From NCBI GenBank assembly GCA_963920765.1, contig OY987250.1, forward strand, positions 8,432,001 through 8,496,000: a stretch of 64,000 bases of DNA, in the 5' to 3' direction. This DNA is from Ulota crispa. Its lineage: Eukaryota; Streptophyta; Bryopsida; Orthotrichales; Orthotrichaceae. The notes beneath the pieces were generated by a model, which worked only from the letters and a program-made list of their open reading frames with translations, did not search any database and was not told the origin of the DNA. The position numbers and the translations under genes were made by a program. Position 1 is the first letter of the stretch; each line of letters opens with the position of its first letter. This document shows positions 11,801 through 22,979 of the stretch, piece by piece.

Positions 11801-12802
11801 CCTTGATTTAGGGTTTCAAGTTCAGGTGTAGGGTTTGAAGTGCAAATCTAGAGTTTCTTTGGGCTTATTTGATGCAATAGGGGTAATCACACCTTCTTCA
11901 CCCCAATCTCAATCTTAAAAGATTGGTGTCATGGCACTCTCTCCTTGATTTGCAGAGGCTCCACTCTTTAAAGATTGAGAAGTTTTTTTACTTCACCTCT
12001 AGAGGAGAAGGAATGGGTGGGAAGAAGTTTTAGCATGTGAAGGTTTTACTAGTGCATGTCTCTTTTTCATCTTGCTCTTCTTGCTCTCACTCTTAGTTGT
12101 AGTTGGAGACCTTTGGTTGAGTGTGTGAATGCTACTTGCTTTCTTACCGCATCACTATTTTTGAGGTAAACTCATTCTCTATTCTCCACCGCTCACAAAA
12201 GGGGAGTCACACATCCTTCATGGAGAAGTGCTCCTTTTAGCTCTTATTTTGATTCCACAACTCTCTTATTTGAACTCCACAACTTCTCATACTTAACAAA
12301 AATTTCATTTTTGTAGAAGATATGAATACCCCTAGTAATGGATTCTCATAACATTTTTTTAAATTGAGTTTTCATCTCTTGTGTCATCAAGGAAGGGCCG
12401 GGATAGTCTAGATGTTCCAATTTTCTGAAAATTTCTTTCACATCCTTATACGTAACACCTTAACGACTTTTCTTTGAAGAGGCTCAGTTACATCTCTTGA
12501 TTCAAGGAAGATTTAGGGTTTTCATGACAACCTAATTCTTTGACATTCTTCTTTTCATTTATGCATGGTTTTCTCACAAATGCTTATTGTGGGTTTTTTT
12601 TTATCAGGGAAAGAGGCGCTCAGTTAACTTTCATAGCATTGGTTTCGAAGATGTCCGAGTTTCGAATCCTGGTGCAGTATCAGGCCTTGAGGATTGGGAT
12701 TCTTTCGTATGCATTGAACTTGCACGGTTGAGTCAGCCAGTGCGTTTACTGCCAGGCGAAGAATGGAGAGCTGCACAGCAATTGGAGAATCCAAGCAAGT
12801 GA
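8808..12802 (+). CDS. NDF2/PnsB2-like galactose-mutarotase-fold plastid protein
   Basis: Three exons join in frame: 8808-9665, 10893-11228 and 12608-12802 (TGA), giving 462 residues. The start is the first ATG of the frame and opens a Ser/Thr/Arg-rich stretch poor in acidic residues (MLRPSAPSQRNVLAKPST), typical of a chloroplast transit peptide. Residues about 57-143 are a 10-residue tandem repeat. The conserved part starts at LEERFGQAGVKFVEAAGYKI, followed by GSSVRVVLQGALVASYKSGM and EELLYTAV. It runs through exon 2 (LQIKYVLTLTEASLSCAFV, then YVLGLQGYKYRSGPHDGE) and ends with IGFEDVRVSNPGA and LLPGEEWRAAQQ. This matches the order in Arabidopsis NDF2 (subunit B2 of the photosynthetic NDH complex), as remembered. 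Compared with that protein, the stretch between the GLQG motif and the C-terminal block is shorter. A role in NDH, rather than as a sugar mutarotase, is inference. Both introns exceed 1.2 kb. Confidence 0.75.
8976..9236 (+). repeat. 30-bp coding minisatellite in the NDF2-like gene
   Basis: About eight units of roughly 30 bp have the consensus ccgaaattaggtcaaatagt plus ten bases. They encode PKLGQIVG followed by CA, GP, PV or similar. One unit carries a 3-base insertion and the last is shortened, but the frame is never lost. The array sits between the transit peptide and the mutarotase-fold domain. Confidence 0.9.
11245..12000. repeat. ~200-bp tandem array in intron 2 of the NDF2-like gene
   Basis: Four diverged units. 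The landmark cacaccttcttcaccccatt (or a variant) recurs near 11295, 11481, 11695 and 11889, so the period is about 190-210 bp. Each unit also carries a variant of gtggcactctctccttgatt and of gattgagaagttt. Confidence 0.85.
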
Positions 12803-13135
12803 GGCTTTTGGAATTCTTGCACTTTTTTTGTTCATAAAATGGTGATGTATCTGAAAACTAGGAACACATTCAAGAAGTATCATATATTGAGTATGCTCTC
12901 CTTTGGATCAGCCATTTATTTTGTTACCGACATTACCAATTGTTTGTTAGTGTTACCGACATAGCCAATTGCTTGTTGCTAACATATTGGCTTTGTCTAT
13001 GTGGGGATAGAAGCATTGTGGGAACTATGGTTTTTGGGTACAAATTACTTCAGATTGACCCTCCTTATATTCAAGAAACTTAGAAACTATAACAGCATAC
13101 AACGTTAACCCTTGAACACTTGGTTAGGGTATGTT

Positions 13136-13223
13136 CACACTTGGTGTTAAGAGTGTTAGTAGCTAAGGATAATTAGATGCATTTGGATACACCTTTAGAC
13201 TGCATTCATAGTGTGAACATACC
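13136..13223. mobile_element. Short inverted-repeat MITE
   Basis: The left end reads gggtatgttcacacttggtg and the right end gtgtgaacatacc, an inverted match. A longer relative with ends gggtatggtcacacttggtg and gtgtgaacctaccc lies at 37708-37843. The target duplication is unclear. No coding capacity. Confidence 0.6.
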
Positions 13224-13483
13224 ATTAATCATTGTGATTGTGCCTCTACAATTGCTCTACAATGGTGTGGCAAGTGCCCACCCATTGTAATATTATTTCT
13301 AAAAACTGCAAAAGTCAACAATGCATGTCAACCTCATGAAAATTGCAAAGACAACATGGGGACTTAACAATGTGTCTCTAAATCTTCTCACAGCTTAGGT
13401 TACCTAAATTATGAATGCATTTAATGAGGTTTTTTTTTGCCTTCCACGATGCACCACTTATATACGATCTCTTCTAAACAATA

Positions 13484-13555
13484 TATGAAAACAACCTTTT
13501 TCCATCCTATAGAATATTTTTTTGTTATGCAAGGAACAAAAAACGGCCTCTCGGA
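13484..13555 (-). repeat. Inverted copy of the 5085-5145 repeat
   Basis: Read on the minus strand it aligns with 5085-5145: gttttttgttccttgcataac here against gttttttgtccccttcataa there, then aggatggaaaaa in both. A decayed dispersed repeat. Confidence 0.5.
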
Positions 13556-13914
13556 CGATTTAGGGCTTGAGGAACAATTCCAAACTGCCCTAAAAGAAAA
13601 AAGAAAAAAACAGGGGATAAAACGTGAAATTTGCGAAACCAAGCATGGATTGAGCTTCATCAGGCTATGTCATCCTTCAAAGCAAGATCCAAACCCTTGG
13701 TCCGGAGATGACTACACAAGAACTCATCACGCCACAAGAGATCTCGAAGAAGAGAGATGAGCACGAGAGAAGGACCGAAATACTCAAACTTAACAAGACA
13801 CTGCAAAACAACATCGATTCAAGTATCGGTTATTCCAAAAGCTGATCACGAAGTGTCTTTGTTAAATCGCAAGCGCACAAACAACGACATAGGAAACAGT
13901 ACAAAGAATTGAAG

Positions 13915-15606
13915 TCAGATAACATCCACGCGGTGATCGTTCCACTTCTTCACCGTCCAGTAAGCGAAATTGGCCGTGGTCGAACCGCTATCAATCGCGA
14001 TGGCTCCGAACACCGCCGTGAAAGCAGCGGAGAGGATTCTCGTGTTATTCGTTGCCACGCCCTTGCCTACCATAACGAGAGAGTCTAGCCCGAGCTCAAC
14101 AGCGTTACTGGCACATGCATTTCTATTGGCGTGTCTCTTTATGAAAACGTCCAGCTCACTTGCTTTCAGGTATGGCTTCTGCAGTATCAGATGCAAGGCG
14201 ATGGCCTGCTCCACCGATGTTTCTCCCAGGACGTGGAGAACGTCGTTGTTCGCCTCCGAGAATGACGAGTGCGTCAATGCGTCGATGAGAAGGTTGAGTT
14301 CCTTGAATTTGTACCTGCCATTAGCAAGTCATCAGCGGATCTTTTCAAAGAATTTTAGAATGCACGGCGAGTAATATGAGATAAGAAAAGCATATCGTCT
14401 GTTACTGAAAAATAGAGTATTCTTGTTCTGTGGCAACAGCGAGAATGTCTTTTTAATGCTCTTCAATTTTTCCTTGTGTAGTTACAACTTAAGACACGAG
14501 CTTTCGAAAATCGGATCCAAGAAGACGAACTTAGAAATGCACGGCGAATCATTTGAGATAAGAAAAGCATATCGTTTGTTTACAGAAAATCGGAGTATTC
14601 TCGTTTTCTGGCTACAGTGAGAATGTCTTTTTAATGCTCTTCAATCTTTGCTTGTGTAGTTATAACTTAAGAGAAGAGCTTTCGAAGATCGGATCGAAGA
14701 AGACGCGGTGTGAGGCAATTAAATACGCAATTAGTTTTTGTGAGGATGGAAACACTCTTTCTGTGGCAACAGCGAGAATGTCTTTTTCATGCTCTTCAAT
14801 GGTTGCATGTGTAGTTACAACTTAAGACAAGAACTTTCGAAGATCGGATCCAAGAAGACGCGGTGTGAGGCGATTAAATACGCAATCGGTTCTTTTTGAG
14901 AATAGAAATACTCAATTTTCTTATAACTGGTGCTGCAAAGTCACAAAAGGAACAGATGGAGTTTATAAAGCTTACCCTAGCCGGTCTTGTAAGGCGACCA
15001 ACTCTTGTTCCGTTGGCCTGTGTGATGCTCTAGTTTGAGCTCCTTCCGTCGCAGTAATCTGTCTCCAACAGCAATGATCGTGAGCACGCTACTCATTTTT
15101 GTAACAATAAAATTACGCAGACATACGCTTATTGAAATGCCTCCACCTAATGACGCTATCAGCAAAGCTTTAACCGTTCTATAGGCTTTATTATTATAGT
15201 TTCTTTTTTCAGAACGGGGAGAAAGAAATGGTCATCGCATGTTCTCGCGCATGTTCCGAAATCCATGGTCTCGCACACGCTCTGCAAAGTGAAGACAAGA
15301 TAATCTAGAAGTTGGCACTGCTTTGTGTGGTAAGTTAAGCACAAACCACAGCGACAAAGATCAAGCTCTATCAACACGTCAAGTTACACAAATATTCTAG
15401 ACTCATCACTACTGATTCAGTTTTCCATACAATTGCCATTCTCCTCTCCAAAGAAACATTGAGAATCAGAGTAGTACCTCAGTTGCGACCTCGAGAGCGG
15501 CAAGAGCAGGCCCTGCGAGCACCAGGCAAAGTATTGATAAGAAGGAGAACCATGGTGTCGCCATAGCCAGCTTCGGTAAGCTTAGTCCTCTCCTCACGCT
15601 CGCCAT
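13915..15606 (-). CDS. NFD2-like RNase III-fold protein with signal peptide
   Basis: Three exons join in frame on the minus strand: 15606-15478, 15058-14976 and 14314-13915 (TGA), giving 203 residues. Residues 16-37 form a hydrophobic signal peptide or anchor (FSFLSILCLVLAGPALA). Residues about 60-195 follow the RNase III pattern: EQELVALQDRLGYKFKELNL, LLIDALTHSSFSEANND, LGETSVEQAIALHLIL, and ILSAAFTAVFGAIAIDSGST. The closest family I recall is plant NFD2 (nuclear fusion defective 2), which also pairs a short leader with a single RNase III-like domain. The canonical acidic residues are not kept: the usual EFLGD motif reads HVLGE, and the usual FEA near the C-terminal acidic site reads FTA. 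The fold is therefore probably retained while standard dsRNA cleavage is doubtful. It is divergently paired with the NHL gene. Confidence 0.8.
14355..14890. repeat. ~150-180-bp tandem repeats in intron 2 of the NFD2-like gene
   Basis: The motif gcaacagcgagaatgtcttt recurs near 14433, 14612 (with variants) and 14766, each time followed by atgctcttcaat and a variant of gtgtagttacaacttaagac. The block atgcacggcga occurs near 14360 and 14537. Three units, the last shortened. Confidence 0.85.
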
Positions 15607-16443
15607 TTCTGAACTGATACCACAACTTTAGAGACAGAGGGAGAAGTGTCACGACGAGTCGGCCGTCGAGGCTCTTAACCGACACTTATTACAGAGTACG
15701 CCTTCCTAACCATAACTAAATACTACGGATACATTTTTATAATACGATTTTTATATCTTTTCAAATGTTTCCATCATAACTTCGCGCAATTCTCTACTTT
15801 GTATGAAACTGAAGGAATGGCTTGAGGTCCGTCTTGAGAAATATTGTCGAGTTTTCCGATGCGTTTATGCAGGCTGCGCGCAATTTGAGCAGGAAATACG
15901 ATATAAAATTATACAAGTTTACGAAAAGTACTGCTGACAGAAAGTACGATTCTAGGTTCGACTGGCAGTGGTGCATGGCGGAGATTGTACCGATTCAGGT
16001 TAGCTTGCGTGAAGGAAACGTTCAACTTCTTACCACCAGGCCTACTCTACGCTTAAAATATTTTCCTTATTAGAGAGAACTCACTAACTTGCTTCTCGGA
16101 GCTGATTTTTTAAACATTCTGCCGATTCATGATGCGATTACCTACTGCTCAGATCACTTTCATTTTAATTAACGATATGCCGTTACTTTGGCGCAGCTCA
16201 GGCTTAAAATCTACACCGAGTTCTAGTTTGTGGACAGAAATTCGACCTTTGTTATACATGTCGCAATTTCGGCGCATAAAATAGCCGCCAATTTTGCCGA
16301 CGATTCTTGTAAGGTTCAAATATCTTTGGCAGAAGTCTTTCTGGTACTAAGCGCTAGGTTTTGGTGGTTTCTTGGCGCTTTTATGTGGAAGTAGAAGGTG
16401 CGGCTTGAGGAGAACTGTGACGGTGCTGGTGGAGGCGAAAGCT
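15607..16443. promoter_or_regulatory. Divergent promoter region, NFD2-like (-) and NHL (+)
   Basis: About 840 bp separate the two start codons, so both promoters must lie here. On the minus strand a gatataaaaatcg motif near 15745-15757 could serve the NFD2-like gene, giving a leader of roughly 110 bases. No clear TATA box precedes the NHL start. A short + strand frame at 15822-16073 shows no family resemblance. Confidence 0.4.
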
Positions 16444-19400
16444 ATGGCGACTTTTCAGTTTGTGTTGCTCATAAGCGCCATTATCCTCTTTTCAGGAATT
16501 TCAGGTTTGCGTCTCGCCGAGAGTAACTTGTCTTTGGCTGTCATAGAGAAGTTTGAAGTGGTCAATTACGGTAATCCGTGCATGCTCAAGTTGGAAAGAG
16601 ACTGACTCTTTTTTCTTACCTTAATGTATGTAAGGTTCGACAGTGCTAATTTCAGCAGCAATGAGCAACAATTTGCGATTGAAGATTTTCTACTCGAACG
16701 TGTAGTCTACAATTGAGTCTTAACGGGTGCTTTTTACAAATTTTCGTTATATTGCAGATTCGGTAACTGATGCCGCCAAGGTAGGTTATCAAGTGACGAC
16801 GGTGCTCGATGGAAATGCGCATGGACTGGCATTTTACAACGTTTATGAAGATGTGAGCGGAGGCTCGTCTGTAATTGCATTGGATTCAACGAAGAGCAGT
16901 ATTCACAGAGTCTCTTTGCCATTATCTCAAAGTACGTTAACAAGTAAAGTTTTTCGAGTTTATTTTTTTAGTATTTTAGTGATTGTCACTCTACAGTAGT
17001 GGAATGCTTAGTGCTGGATCAGTACAATGTGCTGATGTTTCGTTTCATTGATCATTTATTGTGATCAGTAATTCTGTACTGTTTGTAGTCGTTATTTTGA
17101 AGTGAAAACCCTAGTTGTGATTTTGTAAACGGCAATCAATGACCTAATTAAGTGGCTATGGCTGATTAATTTCGACTTTAGGCAGCGCAATCAAGCGCGT
17201 CTCAGGCGGAAAACCAGGATACCGAGATGGCTCCGCAAACGAAGCTCTGTTCGACCACCCGAAGGACTTGGCGGTTGACAGCGATGGGACCATTTATGTG
17301 GCTGATACGAAAAACGCCGCTGTTCGGATGATCAGCAGAGCAGGCAAGAATTTTCATGCTGTCATTTTTCATGGCCTTCCTTGCGATCTTAGTGCCGACT
17401 ATAGCTTCTGAGTGATTGTAGTTCAATCAAACCTCTTTATTACGACCTTCTTTAAATCAGTATTCTACACCAAATAGTGCATTTAAGTTGCCTTAACACC
17501 AAATAGTGCATTTAAGTTGCCTTAACAATTAGGTTGCCTTACCTTGGCATAGTTACCTCATGACTCACCCTTGATCACCTTGATCACCTGGAGGATCATG
17601 CAACTCTCTTTATGCTATAGGAATTCGTGGTTTTGTTTAAAATTCAGCTTACCTGCTCCTTGGCTTTGGCGCTTGTTGCTGTGCTTGCTTCCTCCATTAT
17701 TTATCACAATAATTATTGACAAAAGTTACTTTAGTCTTGGTGAATACTAAAGTAGCGTGAAACGTTGAGAAATTAGTATGGGGCAACCTAAATGCACTAT
17801 TTGGTGTAGAACATCTTGCAGAGTAGCCTCGCAATCAACGTAGCGCACCATGTCTTACTGAAAAACTGGGCCCAGGCGGTAAGATTAGAGAGTTTTGAGC
17901 TTCCTTGTTTCAGGCACTGTCTTCAGTTCTTCACCACTACTTTGTCAGCATCATTCATTGTGTACTTTCAACTTTTCTCCAGGTCTTGTGACAACTATCG
18001 CAGGAGGCTCAAATCGAACTGGTCACAACGATGGAGAAGGTAGTGAGGTGACCTTCTCAAATAGTTTCGATGTCACTTATCTGCGTAGTACTTGCACGTT
18101 GGCCATTGTTGATCGAGGAAATCGGATAATTCGTGAGATCCAGCTCCCGCAGTTCGTTGGCCGATGTAGTGGAGCATCACCGAATTCTCCTGGAAGCAAA
18201 TTCACAAGTAGGTCACAAACGACATCTTACCAACACTGTTGAGGTTGTTCGTTCGTTCTGATGGTCATGATGAGATGTCACAAGCTGCGAGTCCCATGCA
18301 TGAGGTTCTGCTGGAAATATCTTGAAAGGGTGCACAAACTCTGAGTATTTGAAATTCAAAGCATTTTCCATTAAAAAATGTACAGAAACTTGGAAAGTAT
18401 TAGTTACGAAAGTAGACCTGAGATCATACGGGCATCCATTTAAGTAGGACAGTAAGCCCGGGCTGGGCTTCATAGTTGCGGTATCAATACAGGTCATAAT
18501 AGTTCTCTTGAAACTGCGTGAAGCTTTGTAAGCTTGTATTGATTGAATTTCTACCCGCTACGTGCCTCCAATACTTAGAAGAAGGGAAAACTTCATGGAT
18601 ACCCCTGAAGTTTGCCATATTTTCATAGATACCCCTGCTTTTTCAGAAATATCAATAACACCCTTGGACCAAAATTTTCAGGTGTTTGTTTTGCTATGCA
18701 TGTCACTTCCCTTCTTCCTTTGTGCGCACACATAACAAGAAAGAAATAGTGTGCGCACAAAGGGAGAAATAAGTGACATGCACAACAAAACAAATGCCTG
18801 AAAATTTTGGTCCAAGGGTATTTGTGAAATTTCTGAAAATGCAGGGGTATCTATGAAAATATGGCAAACTTTAGGGGTATCCATGAAATTTTCCCTTAGA
18901 AGAATGGCCGTGGACTTATTCCGGTTAGTCTCAACTAACGTTGTGTGTGTGGGACATGTAAGATCCCATAACTCTACTTGTGAAGTTGCATGGCACACGA
19001 TACTCACCACATATTGCTGTGCCCAGGAAATGCACTACTCCTATCCTTGCTAGCTGGAATACTTGGAGCAGTTGCTGGCGTAACAGCGACAATACTCACA
19101 ATCAGCACTCGACGGTTGGAACAGTTGCAATCTAAATTTTGCTGGGTAAGAACATTATCTCCCCCGTTTATTGTGAAGATTCGAGCTTCGCCTTTCCATT
19201 CACAAAGATGTGACGTTTGCCAAAAGTCTGGGTTGAACGAACTCACTAGCAATACTCACATCTAGATCGGACAATAATGAAATCATAGCATTACATATAA
19301 TTTTATTGGATTCAGATTAATGCTGGTATTTCTCACCTGTAGGCAGGCAACAACCGAAGGCCCCAGCTCATCAACTTGGAAGAAGACAGTGAAGCCTTTA

Positions 19401-19946
19401 TCAACTCTGCAAGTGAAGGAAACATCGAAGACTCTCTTCTCCGTCACAAGAAACGCACCTGTTGAGGAAGTACTCGTGTGGTCTCCTGCATTGATTATGG
19501 AAATTATGATTACTCTTTTCGAGAAGCTTCTTTACGTTGTGCTGTACAGTATTTCACTTCTTCCGAGGCTACTATGTTCTCAGCTCTTTTGTAGAGCAGG
19601 CATGACACTCAACAACAAAGAGACGGACTTAATCGGTCTTCACGAGGAAGAACACAACAACCAGCCGAGCATTTTCAGTATGTCTCTACTACCGGCCTTT
19701 TGGAGGGTGAAGAACTTTCAACACGTTTCACCATTTGTGAAGGACTTTTTGATCCTTGAGGATCTCATTGACTTTTCGGAACTGGGTGCTACGATTGAAG
19801 GGCCTGAGAACGGAGAGTCTTCTGCAACTGTGAGTAGTGCCTTTGAATCCACACGAGCAGATGTTGTTGAGGAAGAACTGACGTTAGACTCCATGGTTGA
19901 GAAATCATTGGCTGAACTGGCAGCCTCTCCACCTCAAGTCAGCTGA
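16444..19946 (+). CDS. NHL-repeat (beta-propeller) membrane protein
   Basis: Six exons: 16444-16570, 16758-16931, 17182-17343, 17983-18207, 19027-19145 and 19347-19946, giving 468 residues. The start ATG opens a signal peptide (MATFQFVLLISAIILFSGIS). The NHL blocks are GYQVTTVLDGNAHGLAFYNV, SGGKPGYRDGSANEALFDHP plus KDLAVDSDGTIYVADTKNAA, and TTIAGGSNRTGHNDGEGSEV plus LAIVDRGNRIIREIQLP. A membrane helix follows (ALLLSLLAGILGAVAGVTAT) and then a cytosolic tail. This is the layout of Arabidopsis NHL-domain membrane proteins. Intron 3 has a GC donor (17344). The last exon has two acceptors 4 bp apart. The first, exon from 19343, reads RRPQLINLEEDSEAF and stops at 19465 (309 residues). The second, exon from 19347, gives the long tail. 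The shorter frame resembles family members just after the helix; the longer contains a second hydrophobic stretch. The exact C-terminus is therefore unsettled. Confidence 0.8.
17463..17812. mobile_element. MITE in NHL intron 3
   Basis: The inverted ends ttctacaccaaatagtgcat (left) and atgcactatttggtgtagaa (right) bound 350 bp. The left end motif is repeated directly once more at about 17490-17520. It lies wholly inside the GC-AG intron and has no coding capacity. The target duplication is not clear. Confidence 0.75.
18584..18895. mobile_element. Foldback MITE, Mutator-like, intact copy in NHL intron 4
   Basis: A 312-bp near-complete palindrome with ends gggaaaacttcatggatacc and their inverted copy. 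The target duplication ttagaagaa is exact on both sides (18575-18583 and 18896-18904). Same family as 6418-7308 and 29516-29815. Confidence 0.9.
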
Positions 19947-20729
19947 GTTTCATGCAACTACTGGCGTCATCCTTTGACTGCTTTTCAGAAACTTTTAAGT
20001 AACCAGTCACAGTTTGCCACATGATCTACAAAGGTTCGTTTTCTGAGATACCAGAGATTTTGTATAGACTCTCAGGGTATCGTTTTGCTCCTAAATTGTT
20101 AAGTGAATACATGTGTCCTCAGAATAGGGTTTACAGGTCATTTTCTGAAACAAATCTGTTGAGTTGCTCGGCCACACCGACACAAGACAACATTCCAATG
20201 GGCTTCTTGTAAAAGACAAGTGGCATCCCTTACTTCTTTATGTAAGAACAAATCCTTTTGAATTTTGACAATCATCTACGTGTTTTGTTTCAAACCTGCT
20301 TTGTGTTACTATAAAATAGCTTTAGATTGGATGGTTATTCCTCTTACCAAGTAATAGTATATCTTGTTGTTAATGAGCTGTACAAATCATGCTAATACCG
20401 TAGATTTGATTTTACCACATTACTGTATCTTATAATTGTGAAGAATTTGGCTGCTGCATTTTGCGATTAGGAACAGGTTTGCACGCTGCAGTAGGGACCT
20501 GCGATGTTTGGAGGGGTATTACTGCAACTGAGAAACAATCAAAGGAATCTCATGAGTCAATAAAAAGATATGTAGAAACACAAAGAAATGTTAAATTTCA
20601 AGTCAAACGAAAATAGTCTACAGTTAGCTTTCAAATTACTTAACCTCACATTTAGTATTCTCACTTTTTGTTTAATTAATTTGCTTTTAGTTTAGTGAGT
20701 TCATATTCATTGAAGTTAACTTGTACATG
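19947..20729. other. 3' UTR and spacer after the NHL gene
   Basis: Follows the NHL stop codon. A 63-codon frame at 20021-20212 has no recognisable similarity and probably lies in the 3' UTR. AT-rich after 20250. Confidence 0.4.
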
Positions 20730-20738
20730 AATAAATTA

Positions 20739-21175
20739 GGGGAAATTACAAATAGGGGCATGAAAACATAAAATAATTACAAATAGGGGCACAATTTCAA
20801 AAAAATTGTAAATTTTTGTGAATTTTCTTTTGTTTTGGACATTGGTTGATTTAGACACATCACACTAAATGTTAGCTAATTTCTAAAAAACTTAAAGGCC
20901 TCTCCAAATCAAGTCTAAATAGAGAAATTTTAGTAAAGGGGATGACAATTTTTGGAGACTTTTGAATTTTTTGGAAATTAGTTAGCATTTAATGTGATGT
21001 ATCTAATCAAACCAATTTCCAAACAAAAAAATATTACAAAAAATTTAAAAAAATATTGATATCCTGCCCCCTATTTGTAATTATTTTGAAATTGTGCCCT
21101 TATTTGTAATTATTTTGAAATTGCGCCCCTATCTGTAATATTTTACATTTTCATGCCCCTATTTGTAATTTCCCC
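20739..21175. mobile_element. Mutator-like MITE, copy 1
   Basis: A 437-bp element with inverted ends ggggaaattacaaatagggg. The exact 9-bp duplication aataaatta lies at 20730-20738 and 21176-21184. Near its ends the phrase acaaataggggc is repeated in tandem. The second copy is at 46488-46924. Non-coding. Confidence 0.9.
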
Positions 21176-22979
21176 AATAAATTATCTTGTATTGGTTGTT
21201 TTAATTGTCTAAAGTTTCTTCCATGTTCTAGAAACTAGAAAGTATAGAAAGTAAAGAAATTAGCAAGGATGTGGAAAGGAATAAAAAGTGGATAATAATA
21301 CGTACACTAGAAGGTATGATTTTTATTTGCAACATTAGACTTAATTTTTGGTTATAAAGAACTCTTGTAATAGGCACTATCCACTTTGTGTGTTAATATT
21401 GGAGTAACTTACTTGAGTTTTTCATTAACTATAATAGTCAAGATGATAGAAAAGAACATATTGTGCCTTTAATGTTATTGTCTCAATTTATATTTGTTCC
21501 TTCATGTTTGCTACCTTCTCACACATGGAGAATAAAATATAGAAAATAGTGGTATGGAATGATTTCTTATTGCATGTGAGTCTCATATGTAAAAAGAGTG
21601 ACTAACTACAACAAAAGCAAGATGATTTTGTTTGAATGGTTCATGTAATTATAGACATAATTCAAACAAGTATTTCATTTCATGGTTTGAGCAATCGTTG
21701 TTGCAAAGATAACACATTCACCAAATGCTTAACTATGTGCCTATTGCAAAATCTATCTTTTGAATATATTTGCTTACGGTATACCTTTCAAACATGAAAA
21801 TTTTGAGCTAGTTTCAAAAAGAACAATAACTGATTTTTTGGAAACTTATAATACATTCATATGTTGTTCAATAATATATATATATATCCCCTAAATGCTA
21901 GGGGTGGTCACTGTGCCTGCCCGTGTATAGTGTTCAGGGGTGAACAATAACATCTATAATGGTGCCCCATAATAAAACATTCTTCCCAAAAGTCGCACAA
22001 GTGAATAGTGCATGCTGCCTACTCAAAATTGTAAGAAGGGCAGGAAAGGACTTACAACCGTGCTTGTCAATCTTCTCACAAATTTCAGTTTTGAATAATA
22101 TGAGGATGTTCAATGAGTCTAATTTTGGCACTCCATGATGGAGCACCTTGCAATGAACACTTTTTAAAATAAATTGAATGAATTTTTTTTTCCCAACCCT
22201 CAGATTGTTTTTTTTGGCACCAAAAGAACAAAAATCATCCCCTTCGACATTTAGGGGGTGTGAAGATAAAATTTTGAAGTCTTCTTTCAATTGCCAACAA
22301 TGCCCTCACTAAGTTAGCTAAACCATAGGAAAATGGTTTAATTCTTATTGCGATGCTTTGAGGTGCTATTAAATTGAGCTTGAATATACAATTGTATCAT
22401 TTATGATTCAAGACCATTGTGGTGGATGTTCTCAATTTATAAAAATATGTATTATATCTATAAAATAATAAAACCATTAGTAAATATTTTTAGATATTAT
22501 CAAAAATGATTAGAATGCTCATATTTAACATTCAATTGACATTTTTATATTCCAAATTAAAAACAGATTAAAAATCTACAACCATTATTCTAGTTTTATC
22601 ACTCATTGAAAAATAAAAAATTATCAAGAAAAACTTCCTCCAATTATATTTGTAATTTTAGTTATCAAGTAAAAACTAGTGTGGCTTTGTGCCATTGGTC
22701 CAATTTTTACCCCCATGACATCTCCTCATGTTACCCATGGTTAACCCTTAAAGGACAAGGCTACTATATAATACATACCATGTACGCTGCTGTATAATTG
22801 GCATTTGTTACCAACAAAAAGTTTTAATTTGGGATCTTGATTACCTCACTAAAACAACATTGATCTATATTCTAACTTCTTTGTTGATCTCAAATGTAAT
22901 AAAGGTGTGGATGCACTCCAAATACAAGAAAAATACACCGTATTGTATGGTTGCAAAGGGCTGCCTTGTCCTTTAGGAG

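Larger units (their letters stand above)
12803..13914. other. Convergent spacer between the NDF2-like and NFD2-like genes
   Basis: The 3' ends of two converging genes face each other here. The spacer contains a small inverted-repeat element (13136-13223) and a dispersed repeat copy (13484-13555). Nothing else is recognisable. Confidence 0.45.

Noticed and set aside
11245-12000. Possible CRISPR array or satellite
   Set aside because: Units are about 200 bp and diverged, lie inside an intron and have no short-repeat/spacer structure. This is a plant nuclear genome.
15822-16073. 83-codon frame in the NFD2/NHL divergent promoter
   Set aside because: No similarity, no splice partner, and it sits where both promoters must lie.
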